15,290 nt of DNA from CALKHQ01 sp050329975 (GTDB lineage: Bacteria > Pseudomonadota > Alphaproteobacteria > CALKHQ01). The translations under genes were made by a program, and so were the position numbers. The DNA lies in NCBI GenBank assembly GCA_050329975.1, contig JBHJOG010000212.1:1-15290 (forward strand), given 5' to 3'. Position 1 is the stretch's first letter. Every line of letters starts with the position of its first letter. The notes beneath the pieces are model-generated. The model did not search any database, was not told the DNA's origin, and was given only the letters and a program-made list of their open reading frames with translations. This document shows positions 1-6,704 of the stretch, one piece after another.

Positions 1-12
1 GCCGGCGTCGAC

Positions 13-48
13 GATGGTTCCACCATCTGCAGCGCGCGTCGTCGCGCG
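13..48. repeat. Two small adjacent inverted repeats at the left edge
   Basis: GATGGT-TCC-ACCATC (13-27) and CGCGCG-TCGT-CGCGCG (33-48) are perfect inverted repeats, with 6-bp arms each, only 5 bases apart. They precede a palindromic CTATAG (70-75) whose TATAGT reading (71-76) could be a -10 element for the gene at 111. I see no matching -35 element. They could be operator half-sites, or the tail of a gene lying to the left. Nothing in the sequence decides between these, and GC-rich short repeats arise easily by chance. Confidence 0.25.
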
Positions 49-110
49 TGCCCGCCCGGCCTGAGCCCCCTATAGTGCCGACTCCACATCCCATTGCGCA
101 GGAGAACGCC

Positions 111-506
111 ATGCCGACGCCCCATGACGCCCTCGTCAGGTTCTGCCGCCACGGCCGCCGGCCTGGGCTTGCCATGACGCTCGGCGCCCTGGCGGCGGCG
201 GTCCAGCCGGCGGCGGCGGCGACGGTGTCCGAATATGACCGGATGTCCGAGGCGGCCCGTGTAACGCTGGTCCAGGGTGCGGTCACCGCCATCGCCCAGG
301 GCTATGGCGCCGACCCGAAGATCACCGCCTGCATCCAGGCCTATGGCGCGCCGGCCCCCGGCGGCGCGGCGCCGCGGCTGGAGGCCGATTTCGAATCGGT
401 GCTCGCCCGATCGCGGGCGGTGGCGCCGGACGAGTACCAGATCGAGCGGCTGCTGCAGGCGGTGATCATGGTCGAGTGCGGCATCCTCCCGGAGGACGCG
501 GAGTAG
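111..506 (+). CDS. Small exported protein of unknown function with two Cys
   Basis: The product is 131 residues and I do not recognise the family. The start at 111 is chosen because AGGAG lies 6 bases upstream; an in-frame start at 48 has no ribosome binding site. The N-terminus has basic residues (RFCRHGRRPG) followed by an Ala/Leu-rich stretch and AAAA-T at about residues 35-38, which fits a Sec signal peptide. An internal ATG at 174 would give a shorter version of the same signal. The mature part is about 95 residues, mostly helical in character, with one Cys in ITACIQ and one in VECG. These could form a disulfide in the periplasm. The size and Cys spacing loosely recall small periplasmic helical proteins such as HdeA or Rap1a/Tai, but this is only a resemblance. 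The gene is followed 37 bases later by the serine hydrolase on the same strand, so co-transcription is possible. Confidence 0.7.
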   Translation: MPTPHDALVRFCRHGRRPGLAMTLGALAAAVQPAAAATVSEYDRMSEAARVTLVQGAVTAIAQGYGADPKITACIQAYGAPAPGGAAPRLEADFESVLARSRAVAPDEYQIERLLQAVIMVECGILPEDAE

Positions 507-543
507 CGCGCACCCGGCCCGACCCTCGCTTCGGAGACCCGCC

Positions 544-1650
544 ATGCCCGCCGTCACCGCACCGACCCCCTGGCCCGCAGCCCCGCCCGAGGACTCCGGG
601 TTCGCGCCCGACCTGGAGGCGCGGCTGGATGCCGGCATCCGCTCGGGGCTGCTTCGCGACCTGCATGCCGTGCTGGTGGTGGCGCAGGGTCGGGTGGTGC
701 TGGAGCGCTACTGGGACGGAGAGGACGAGTCCTGGGGCTATCCGCTCGGGCAGGTCCGGTTCGGACCGGAGGTGCTGCACGATCTGCGCTCGGTGACCAA
801 GAGCGTGGTCGGCCTGCTCTATGGCGCGGCGCTGGCCCGCGGGCAGGTGCCGCCGCCGGAGGCGCCGCTGCTCGCGCAGTTCCCCGAGCATGCCGATCTG
901 GCCGGCGATCCGGCGCGGGCGGCGATGACCGTCGGCCATGCGCTCACCATGTCGCTCGGGCTCGACTGGGACGAGACGCGGCCTTACACCGACCCGGAGA
1001 ACAGCGAGATTGCGATGGAGCGCGCGCCCGACCGGGTCCGGTTCATCCTGGAACGGCCGGTGGTGGCGACGCCGGGTTCGCGCTGGACCTACAGCGGCGG
1101 GGCCGCCGCACTGATCGGTGCGCTCATCGTGCGCGGTACCGGCATGGCACTGCCGGAATTTGCCCGCGAGGCGCTGTTCGCGCCGCTCGGCATCGGCCAC
1201 TTCGAATGGACGACCGGGGAGGACGGCGTCGCCTCGGCGGCGTCCGGGCTGCGGCTGACGGCGCCCGACCTGGCCCGGATCGGGCAGCTGGTGCTGGACG
1301 GCGGTCATCCGGGTGCGCGCTGGGGCGGCTGGTGGGGCGGCGGCATAGGCGAGGGCCAGGTGGTGCCCGCTGCCTGGCTGGAGGACTCGCTGCGCCCGGC
1401 GCTGGCGACCGGCGAGGGCCTGGACTACGGCCGGCTCTGGTTCCTCGGCACCGCGCCGGTGCCGGCCTTCCCCGACGGACCGCAGCGCTGGGCCGGCGGC
1501 TTCGGCAACGGCGGCCAGCGGCTGTTCCTGATGCCGTCGGCAGGCCTGTGCGCGGTGATCTTCTCCGGCGCCTACAACCATCCCGATGCCTGGATCACGC
1601 CGACGCGGATCTGGCGCGAGATCCTGCTCGCCAACCTGCTCAGCATCTGA
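544..1650 (+). CDS. Serine hydrolase, beta-lactamase/transpeptidase-like fold
   Basis: The 368-residue product belongs to the beta-lactamase-related serine hydrolases (class C type, PF00144-like). These include esterases, D-amino peptidases and the 6-aminohexanoate-dimer hydrolase group. The catalytic SxxK is visible as S83-V-T-K86 within DLRSVTKSVVG. The second motif is Y183-S-G in WTYSGGAA, replacing the usual YxN or YSN. The third motif position is a GGFGNGGQ stretch near residues 318-325, where true beta-lactamases have KTG. This pattern is closer to the esterase/amidase members than to antibiotic-degrading enzymes. There is no signal peptide, so it should be cytoplasmic. GGAG lies about 7 bases before the ATG. 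The length is normal for the family and the gene looks intact. The substrate is not predictable. It ends 12 bases before the convergent end of the ArsR gene, with no clear terminator between them. Confidence 0.88.
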   Translation: MPAVTAPTPWPAAPPEDSGFAPDLEARLDAGIRSGLLRDLHAVLVVAQGRVVLERYWDGEDESWGYPLGQVRFGPEVLHDLRSVTKSVVGLLYGAALARGQVPPPEAPLLAQFPEHADLAGDPARAAMTVGHALTMSLGLDWDETRPYTDPENSEIAMERAPDRVRFILERPVVATPGSRWTYSGGAAALIGALIVRGTGMALPEFAREALFAPLGIGHFEWTTGEDGVASAASGLRLTAPDLARIGQLVLDGGHPGARWGGWWGGGIGEGQVVPAAWLEDSLRPALATGEGLDYGRLWFLGTAPVPAFPDGPQRWAGGFGNGGQRLFLMPSAGLCAVIFSGAYNHPDAWITPTRIWREILLANLLSI

Positions 1651-1662
1651 GCCTGCCCGCCC

Positions 1663-2004
1663 TCACGCCTCCAGGTCGCGCTTCAGCCGATCCAGCACAG
1701 TCACCGCATGGGTGGCGTATTGGCTGATCCAGCGGTCGTGGATCTGCTTGATCGGCAGCGCGTTCAGCACGTTCCAGCGCTCGCGGCCTTCGCGCCGGAC
1801 CAGGATCAGGCCGGCCTCCTCCAGCACCTTCAGGTGCTGCATCACCGTGCAGCGGTCCATGGCCGGAAAGCCCGCGCAAAGCATGCCGGTGGTCCGCGGG
1901 CCGTCCTTCAGCAGATCGAGGATGTCGCGCCTGCGGCCGTTGGCGAGCGCCTTGAAGACCAGGTCGTCCTCGGTCCGGGTTGACATGTTATAGATATATA
2001 ACAT
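1663..2004 (-). CDS. ArsR-family winged-helix transcriptional repressor
   Basis: The 113-residue product has the ArsR/SmtB winged helix. Residues 15-35 form the first helices (DDLVFKALANGRRRDILDLL), the recognition helix is around residues 50-62 (TVMQHLKVLEEAGL), and the wing is around 66-80 (VRREGRERWNVLN). There is no CxC metal site. It matches the metal-free subgroup commonly encoded beside SRPBCC/AHSA1 genes, as here. Two starts are possible. ATG at 2004 has GGAGAGG upstream at good spacing and is used here; it adds MLYIYN, which is encoded by an inverted repeat. ATG at 1986 (MSTRTEDD) fits homologous N-termini better and would be leaderless if the promoter read at 1993-2021 is used. The gene is divergent from the SRPBCC-VOC pair and probably represses that pair and itself through the repeat at 1985-2004. 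The inducer is unknown. Confidence 0.93.
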   Translation of the reverse strand: MLYIYNMSTRTEDDLVFKALANGRRRDILDLLKDGPRTTGMLCAGFPAMDRCTVMQHLKVLEEAGLILVRREGRERWNVLNALPIKQIHDRWISQYATHAVTVLDRLKRDLEA

Positions 2005-2009
2005 ATTGT
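1980..2009 (+). promoter_or_regulatory. Sigma70-like promoter for the SRPBCC-VOC pair
   Basis: A perfect -35 TTGACA lies at 1980-1985. Candidate -10 elements are CATATT at 2002-2007 (16-bp spacer) or TATTGT at 2004-2009 (18-bp spacer), each matching TATAAT at four of six positions. Transcription would begin near 2014-2016 and leave a leader of about 33 bases before the ATG at 2049. The spacer is unusually AT-rich for this genome and contains the ArsR-type inverted repeat. Confidence 0.55.
1985..2004. promoter_or_regulatory. Probable ArsR operator (8-bp inverted repeat)
   Basis: ATGTTATA-GATA-TATAACAT is a perfect inverted repeat with 8-bp arms and a 4-base spacer. It lies in the spacer of the plus-strand promoter and over the candidate start codons of the minus-strand arsR-like gene. 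AT-rich inverted repeats overlapping the promoter are the usual operators of ArsR/SmtB repressors. The assignment of this site to the adjacent regulator is inferred from position. The repeat stands out against the GC-rich surroundings. Confidence 0.6.
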
Positions 2010-2021
2010 CCTCTCCTGCAA
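1993..2021 (-). promoter_or_regulatory. Candidate promoter of the ArsR gene, possibly leaderless
   Basis: On the minus strand, TTGCAG (complement of 2016-2021) is followed after 17 bases by TATATC (complement of 1993-1998). Transcription would begin near 1986, exactly at the second in-frame ATG, giving a leaderless message. It overlaps the operator repeat, so autoregulation would follow. If the ATG at 2004 is the true start, the promoter must instead lie further right, inside the SRPBCC coding region. Confidence 0.35.
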
Positions 2022-2048
2022 GACTTCCGATGACTGAGGAGCAGGGTC

Positions 2049-2537
2049 ATGAGCCTGGGATTCAGGGTTTCCGGCCGGATCGCCCGACCACCCGCCGAGG
2101 TGTTCGACGCCGTCGTCAACCCGGCGAGCCTGAGCGCCTATTTCACCACCGTCGGCGGCGCCAGTGCGCCGCTGGTGCCGGGCACCACGGTGACCTGGTG
2201 GGGCGAGGTCCCGGTGACGGTCGACGCGGTGGAGGCGCCGGCGCGGATCGTGCTGCGCTGGCCGGCGCACGGGTCTGCCGGCGAGACCGCGTACCGGACC
2301 CGGATCGAGATGCGCTTCGAGCCCCTCGACGACGGCGCCACCCTCGTCACCATCGCCGAGACGGGCTGGCGCCGCGGAGAGCCGGGTGAGCGCAACTCCT
2401 ACCTCAACTGCGAAGGCTGGACCCAGATGCTGTGCAGCCTGAAGGCCTGGCTCGAGTACGGCATCAACCTGCGTGACGGCTACTACCCCAGCGAGCTGCG
2501 CGGCGAACCGGCGCGCGAACCCCAACCCAGACCGTGA
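2049..2537 (+). CDS. SRPBCC/AHSA1-family (START-like fold) protein
   Basis: The 162-residue product has the SRPBCC (Bet v 1-like) pattern of the AHSA1 group. The N-terminal strand and helix read FRVSGRIARPPAEVFDAVVNPASLSAYF, with a Trp-rich strand (TVTWWGEV, 47-54), a strand ending in LRWPAH, and ETGW near residue 104. The long C-terminal helix GWTQMLCSLKAWLEYG spans residues 123-138. The fold encloses a hydrophobic pocket for a small ligand. Many members paired with ArsR genes have no known reaction. GAGGAGCAGGG lies just before the ATG. The stop codon is followed directly by the ribosome binding site of the VOC gene, so the two are translated as a pair. The protein is expected to be cytoplasmic. 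A role in handling a small, perhaps toxic organic molecule sensed by ArsR is an inference. Confidence 0.9.
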   Translation: MSLGFRVSGRIARPPAEVFDAVVNPASLSAYFTTVGGASAPLVPGTTVTWWGEVPVTVDAVEAPARIVLRWPAHGSAGETAYRTRIEMRFEPLDDGATLVTIAETGWRRGEPGERNSYLNCEGWTQMLCSLKAWLEYGINLRDGYYPSELRGEPAREPQPRP

Positions 2538-2548
2538 AGGAGGACGGC

Positions 2549-2908
2549 ATGAGCGGAGACATCACCGGCGGGATCAACATCGCGATGAAGGTGCCGCCGC
2601 ACCAGTACCAGGCGACGCTCGCCTTCTACCGGGACGTAATCGGCCTGAAGCCGATCGAGGACAGGCCGGAGCCGGGGTTCCACCTGGGGCCGAACCGGCT
2701 GTGGATCGACGAGGCGCCCGGCATGAGCCAGGCAGAGGTCTGGCTGGAGCTCTTCAGCGACGATTTTCCGGCTGCGGCGGCGCGGATGGCCGCGGCCGGC
2801 GTGGTTCGCTGCGACCCGATCGAGCCCCTGCCGGAGGGCTTTCGCGGCGGCTGGATCACCAGCCCGGCGAGCATTGTCCACATGCTGCGCGAGCCGGACG
2901 CCTGGTAG
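2549..2908 (+). CDS. VOC-superfamily (glyoxalase/dioxygenase-like) protein
   Basis: The 119-residue product is a single-module vicinal-oxygen-chelate protein. The N-terminal module shows the typical helix ATLAFYRDVIGLKPIED (residues 22-38) and the strand VWLELF (64-69), whose E68 sits where VOC metal ligands occur. A second half ends with SIVHMLREPDAW, in which H111 is a possible ligand. The start at 2549 is chosen because a perfect AAGGAGG lies 5 bases upstream, overlapping the preceding TGA. A GTG at 2534 is also in frame but would place that site inside the gene. Members include glyoxalase I, extradiol dioxygenases and antibiotic-binding proteins, and the sequence does not say which applies. 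It is the second gene of the ArsR-controlled pair. It ends 40 bases from the convergent flavin reductase gene. Confidence 0.88.
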   Translation: MSGDITGGINIAMKVPPHQYQATLAFYRDVIGLKPIEDRPEPGFHLGPNRLWIDEAPGMSQAEVWLELFSDDFPAAAARMAAAGVVRCDPIEPLPEGFRGGWITSPASIVHMLREPDAW

Positions 2909-2948
2909 CGGCCGGCCGAGGCTGTCCCTCGATGTCGCGGCACCTGCG

Positions 2949-3500
2949 CTATCGCGCCGAGACCATCCGGTCGATCCAGGTCGCGAACTTGTCGAGATAC
3001 GACTTGAGAAACTTGGTGGTGTTCTGGTCGGTTACCGAGCCATCCTCGGCGAACAGCCCCTCTCGCACCGTCAGGTAGACCTCCGGCTGCGGCATCACCA
3101 GCAGGTCGAGGATCATGAGGGTGCTGCGCAGCTGGGACTGGGCCACCGCAGTGCCGATCGCGCCCGGCGACGCGCCGACGATGCCGGCGGGCTTGCCCGG
3201 CCACGCGCTCTTCCCCCAGGGCCGAGATCCCCAGTCGACCGCATTCTTGACCACGGGCGGGATCGCGCGGTTGTACTCCGGGGTGACGAACAGCACCGCG
3301 TCGGCAGCGGCGATCGCCGCCTTCAGTTGCACCACGCCCGGCGGCGGATCGGCCCACAGGTCCTCGTTGTAGAGCGGCAGGTCGAGGTCGGGATAGCGGA
3401 AGTCGAAGCGCTCCGCCCCGATCGTCTCCAGCGCCTTGGCGAGCTTGCGGTTGATGGAGTCCCGGCGCAGGCTTCCGACGAGCACGGCAATCTGATGCAT
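2949..3500 (-). CDS. NADPH-dependent FMN reductase family protein
   Basis: The 183-residue product is a flavodoxin-like NAD(P)H-dependent FMN reductase (ChrR/azoreductase/SsuE-like group). The phosphate-binding loop GSLRRDSINRKLA starts at residue 9. The signature PEYNRAIPPVVKNAVDW (residues 74-90) holds the flavin-contacting PEYN. A loop GASPGAIGT (109-117) is typical of the family. It would pass electrons from NADPH to flavin, quinones or similar acceptors in the cytoplasm. The start at 3500 is chosen because MHQIAVLVGS aligns with the usual N-terminus and GAGG lies about 8 bases upstream; an ATG at 3545 would add 15 residues without support. It lies 106 bases downstream of the RTX gene on the same strand and could be transcribed separately. 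It converges on the VOC gene. Confidence 0.92.
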   Translation of the reverse strand: MHQIAVLVGSLRRDSINRKLAKALETIGAERFDFRYPDLDLPLYNEDLWADPPPGVVQLKAAIAAADAVLFVTPEYNRAIPPVVKNAVDWGSRPWGKSAWPGKPAGIVGASPGAIGTAVAQSQLRSTLMILDLLVMPQPEVYLTVREGLFAEDGSVTDQNTTKFLKSYLDKFATWIDRMVSAR

Positions 3501-3606
3501 CTGCACAGCCTCGGTTACCAGAAGGAGACCGATGCATAGGCGCAACGGCTGCCCGGCGGCAAGCAGGCACCTGGATGATACTGGGCGGGAATCCGGAGGC
3601 GGCCGC

Positions 3607-4647
3607 TCAGCCGGGCCAGAACAGGATGCCCTCGCTGCCGGCGTCGTAGCCAGGCAGGGTGAAGCGCAGGGTTCCGTACTGGTCGTAGACGTTGGTGGTC
3701 GGCGTGCCGGCGAACAGGGTCACCGTGAACGACTGGCCCTCGATCCGGTCGCCTTCGGCAGCGCTGTAGTCGTGGACGATGTCGGGCATGTCGTCGAACC
3801 AGGCCTGGCCGACCAGGAACAGATCGGCGCCGGCGCCGCCCCACAGCTGGTCGACGCCGGTGCCACCGTATAGCGCGTCGGCGCCATCGCCGCCGTGAAG
3901 CTGGTCGTTGCCGCCGCCGCCGCGCAGGACGTCGTTGCCGGCATCGCCGTACAGGATGTCATCGCCCGCATTGCCCTCGATGCTGTCGTCGCCGTCGCCG
4001 CCATGCGCGAGGTCGTTGCCGCCGCCGGTCTTGATCAGGTCGTTGCCCGGTCCGCCCTCGACCAGGTCGTCGCCGTCGCCGGAATACAGCGTGTCGGCGC
4101 CGTCGCCGCCGTCGATGGTATCGGCGCCATCCTCGCCATAGGCCACGTCGTTGCCGGGTCCGCCGAAGATCACGTCGTCGCCATCGCCGCCGAACAGCCA
4201 ATCGTTGCCGGCGCCGCCGTCGAGGGTGTCCCCCGCATAGGCCCCGATCCGCGCGGTGCCGAACAGCACCGCGTCGTTGGCCGTGGCGTTGCCGGGGGCG
4301 TCGCCGTAGAGCCAGTCGTCGCCGTCGCCGCCGAACAGGGTATCGCTGCCCTGCCAGCCGACCAAGGTATCGTGGCCCGCCCCGCCGTCGATCAGGTCGT
4401 CGCCGTAGCCGCCGTGCAGCTGGTCGTCGCCGTCGCCGCCGCCGATGGTATCGTCGCCGAACCCGCCGAATACCAGGTCGTCGCCATCGCCGCCCGAGAG
4501 CGTATCGCCGGGCCCCTGCGGCCACGCGCTCCAGGGTGTCTGCGGCAGCCAGGTGTTGCCGTCGCCGTAGATCGTGTCGTTGCCGTATTGCCCGTCCAGC
4601 ACGTCCGCGCCGGTGGTGCCGTAGAGGACGTCGTCGCCGCGCGCCAT
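3607..4647 (-). CDS. RTX repeat protein, calcium-binding, probably type I secreted
   Basis: The 346-residue acidic product carries about 24 RTX nonapeptides of the form GGxGxDxUx. They come in three blocks: residues 10-27 (2 repeats), 52-114 (7 repeats) and 144-278 (15 repeats). The blocks are split by two non-repeat inserts, around 28-51 (Trp/Pro-rich) and 115-143. In this family the repeats fold into a parallel beta-roll when calcium binds, usually outside the cell after type I secretion. Residues 279-346 form a non-repeat C-terminal tail with DIVHDYSAAEGDRI, resembling the serralysin-type C-terminus that carries the secretion signal. No catalytic domain and no N-terminal signal peptide are seen. 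AGGGAG precedes the ATG by about 8 bases. The neighbours upstream are glycan genes, so a surface or matrix role is likely but inferred. No exporter genes are present in the window. Confidence 0.92.
   Translation of the reverse strand: MARGDDVLYGTTGADVLDGQYGNDTIYGDGNTWLPQTPWSAWPQGPGDTLSGGDGDDLVFGGFGDDTIGGGDGDDQLHGGYGDDLIDGGAGHDTLVGWQGSDTLFGGDGDDWLYGDAPGNATANDAVLFGTARIGAYAGDTLDGGAGNDWLFGGDGDDVIFGGPGNDVAYGEDGADTIDGGDGADTLYSGDGDDLVEGGPGNDLIKTGGGNDLAHGGDGDDSIEGNAGDDILYGDAGNDVLRGGGGNDQLHGGDGADALYGGTGVDQLWGGAGADLFLVGQAWFDDMPDIVHDYSAAEGDRIEGQSFTVTLFAGTPTTNVYDQYGTLRFTLPGYDAGSEGILFWPG
3814..4620 (-). repeat. 27-bp coding repeats of the RTX gene
   Basis: The DNA shows a 27-base period, visible on the plus strand as recurring GTCGTCGCCGTCGCCGCC-like units with variation. 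Each unit encodes one RTX nonapeptide. There are about 24 units, interrupted twice. The units differ at many positions, so this is a coding repeat under protein-level constraint. It is neither a CRISPR array nor a fresh tandem expansion. It could still serve as a recombination or slippage site. Confidence 0.85.
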
Positions 4648-4705
4648 CGCACACTCCCTAGGCTGCAGGCCCCGGGAGTGGGGTCGCGCCAGGGTGGCGT
4701 CGGGT

Positions 4706-5518
4706 TCATCGCGGCGGCGGGGGCCCTCGGCGCGCCTCGCGGAAGCGGCGGTCGCGCTCGGCGCGTTCGCGCATCAGGGTGGCGTAGTGCTCCAGCGTGG
4801 CGGCGAAGCGGCCGCGCACGGACTCGGTTTCGGCGGCCTCGAGGGCGGCGAACACGTCGGTCATCCGGCGGTGGCGGGCGGTCCAGCATTCCGGGTGGGT
4901 CAGCAGCTGGAACGAGCGGCCGGCGTCGAGCAGGTCGTGCGGCGTCTCCTGCCGCCAGGCCATCAGCGAATCCGAGATGTAGGTCATCGCGCCGCTGCTG
5001 AATCGCGGATCATAGGCCTCGTTGCGGATCCGGGCCGACAGGTCGACCACCCCGCCGTCGATCGGGATGTGCTGGGCGGCGGAGACGACGGCCGTGCCGC
5101 TCAGATCCTCCAGCAGGCGGATGTCGGCGGCGAGGTTGGCGTCGGCGTCGACGCCGGCGTAGCGGGCGGCGACATAGTGCAGCCCGATCTCGTGGCCCAT
5201 GCCGGCCAGCGCGCGGATGGCGGCCCGTCCGGCCGGGGCCAGCAGGTTGTAGAAGTCGCAGGCCACCTGCACGAAGTAGGTGGCGGCGATGCCGTCGGCC
5301 GCCTCGATCTCGGCCAGGACGAGCGCCGAGTCGAGGTCGTGGTCGAGGTCGTGCCGCAGCAGCAGCACGGGTCCGGCGTCGGCCCCGGGGCCGGCGAAGT
5401 CGCGGAATGGAACGACCGCATAGGCCAGCGCACGGGCGCGGGTCAGGATCGCGCGGTAGCCCGCGCGACTGAAGTAGCGGTCGTCGCCGTGGTCGGCGAA
5501 GGCCCCGTGGGTGGTCAA
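4706..5518 (-). CDS. Polysaccharide deacetylase-like protein (NodB-fold, WbmS-type)
   Basis: The 270-residue product looks like a member of the polysaccharide deacetylase superfamily found in surface-glycan loci. The metal-site motif RHDLDHD lies at residues 55-61, where CE4 enzymes have HDVD or DDG. A second motif GHEIGLHY (108-115) supplies the usual paired His. Later conserved pieces are QHIP (149-152), YISDS (180-184) and LTHPECW (206-212). The expected reaction is removal of an acyl group from an amino sugar, but activity is not certain for this divergent group. There is no signal peptide, so it would act on a cytoplasmic or lipid-linked precursor. The start codon is TTG, with GAGGCGAGG about 9 bases upstream; an overlapping ATG (complement of 5537-5539) is out of frame and soon stops. 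It lies 55 bases after the epimerase gene and 58 before the RTX gene. Confidence 0.8.
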   Translation of the reverse strand: MTTHGAFADHGDDRYFSRAGYRAILTRARALAYAVVPFRDFAGPGADAGPVLLLRHDLDHDLDSALVLAEIEAADGIAATYFVQVACDFYNLLAPAGRAAIRALAGMGHEIGLHYVAARYAGVDADANLAADIRLLEDLSGTAVVSAAQHIPIDGGVVDLSARIRNEAYDPRFSSGAMTYISDSLMAWRQETPHDLLDAGRSFQLLTHPECWTARHRRMTDVFAALEAAETESVRGRFAATLEHYATLMRERAERDRRFREARRGPPPPR

Positions 5519-5573
5519 GCCGAGTGGCCTCGCCTCATGGTCCCCCCAGAAACCCTGGTCCCGCAGCGGCCTT

Positions 5574-6608
5574 TCAGGCCGCCTGCTGCTCGAGGTTGCG
5601 GTCGCGGTAGTGGGCGAGCGTCCGGTCCATGCCGTCGGCGAAGGACATGGTCGGTGCGAAGCCCAGCGTCTCGCGGGCGTGGCCGATGTCCGGCACCCGG
5701 TTCCAGCTGTCGTCGAAGCCCTGGGAATAGGTGAAGGTCTCGGCCTCGATCGGCAGCGGCTGTTCGAGCAGGCCGAGCCGGACCGCCGCCGCGTTCATGT
5801 ATTCGGCGAGCTGGCGCATCGACATCGGCTCGGAGGCGCCGAGGTTGAAGCAGTCGGCAAAAGGTGCGGAATGGCCGGCGGTGTGGACCAGCGCCTGCAC
5901 CATCCCGCGGACCGTGTCGCCGACCCAGCAGAAGCTGCGGGTCTGGCTGCCGTCGCCCGACAGCCGCATCGGCGTGCGGGTCAGGATGTTGTTGATGAAG
6001 TGCGGCACCACCCGCTTCGGCGCTGGGAAGTCCATCGCCGGGCCATAGGTGTTGAACACTCGGATCACCACGCTGCGGGCCGCCGCGTTGCTGATCAGGT
6101 TCTCCTCCAGCGCCTTGACGTGGGCGTAGACCCAGCGGTTGACCTGGGGCCGCTCGAACACCAGCCGGTCGTCCTCGCGCATCGGCCGGTTGTACATGTG
6201 GGAATGCGCCGCATAGACGTCGGCCGAAGAGGCGAACAGCACCACGTGTTCGGGCGTCAGCAGCCGGGCGAGGTGCATCGTCCCGCGGAGGTTGTCGACG
6301 GTGTCGAACGGGCGGCTGATCGTCTCCTCGACTCCGACCACGCTGGCGAAATGGACCACGGTCCGGTGCTCGCGGACCATGCGCGCCATCAGCGGCTCGT
6401 CGAACACCGAGCCCTCGATGCAGGTGATGTCCGGCCGGTCGAGCTGGGGGCAGTCGAAGCTGCTGTTCTGGCAGCTGAGGTCGTCATAGACGGTGACCGC
6501 AAGACCCGCATCGGCCAGCGATTCGGCCAGGTAGCGGCCAATGAAGCCGGCACCGCCAGTGATCAGCACCGGACCCGGAATCGACCTGACATCCTGTACT
6601 TGGGTCAT
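5574..6608 (-). CDS. NAD-dependent nucleotide-sugar epimerase/dehydratase (extended SDR)
   Basis: The 344-residue product is an extended short-chain dehydrogenase. The Rossmann glycine motif GGAGFIG is at residues 18-24. An acidic residue of YDD after the second strand favours NAD. SSADVY (127-132) holds the active-site Ser. Y161-A-H-V-K165 is the catalytic YxxxK pair. RVFNTYGP (183-190) and RSFCWVGD (224-231) are typical of the UDP-glucuronate decarboxylase/dTDP-glucose dehydratase-like branch. It would modify an NDP-sugar in the cytoplasm for glycan assembly; the exact sugar is not determinable. The start at 6608 is chosen because the Rossmann fold begins right after it and AAGGAGAG lies upstream. 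The frame stays open far to the right only because of GC bias. It lies 125 bases after the glycosyltransferase gene. Confidence 0.93.
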   Translation of the reverse strand: MTQVQDVRSIPGPVLITGGAGFIGRYLAESLADAGLAVTVYDDLSCQNSSFDCPQLDRPDITCIEGSVFDEPLMARMVREHRTVVHFASVVGVEETISRPFDTVDNLRGTMHLARLLTPEHVVLFASSADVYAAHSHMYNRPMREDDRLVFERPQVNRWVYAHVKALEENLISNAAARSVVIRVFNTYGPAMDFPAPKRVVPHFINNILTRTPMRLSGDGSQTRSFCWVGDTVRGMVQALVHTAGHSAPFADCFNLGASEPMSMRQLAEYMNAAAVRLGLLEQPLPIEAETFTYSQGFDDSWNRVPDIGHARETLGFAPTMSFADGMDRTLAHYRDRNLEQQAA

Positions 6609-6704
6609 CTCCGACACTCTCCTTGCGTTCCGCCGGGTTCTCACTGAACCGGGGGTCTCGAATTGCGTGCCTTGCGCCTTGGCGCTCGGGGGAAACGTCG
6701 GCCT

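Noticed and set aside
1..26. Possible divergent minus-strand gene starting with ATG at 26
   Set aside because: Only eight codons are visible, with no ribosome binding site, and the ATG is part of an inverted repeat.
544..1650. Serine hydrolase as an antibiotic-resistance beta-lactamase
   Set aside because: The second and third motifs differ from class C enzymes (YSG, and GNGG in place of KTG) and there is no signal peptide for export to the periplasm.
3814..4620. Regular short repeats that might look like a CRISPR array
   Set aside because: The 27-base units are contiguous, degenerate and in frame with RTX nonapeptides; there are no unique spacers.
3895..5001. Plus-strand frame opposite the RTX gene encoding Val/Ala/Ile-rich repeats
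   Set aside because: Its periodicity is just the reverse complement of the RTX nonapeptides, and it runs on into the deacetylase gene antisense.
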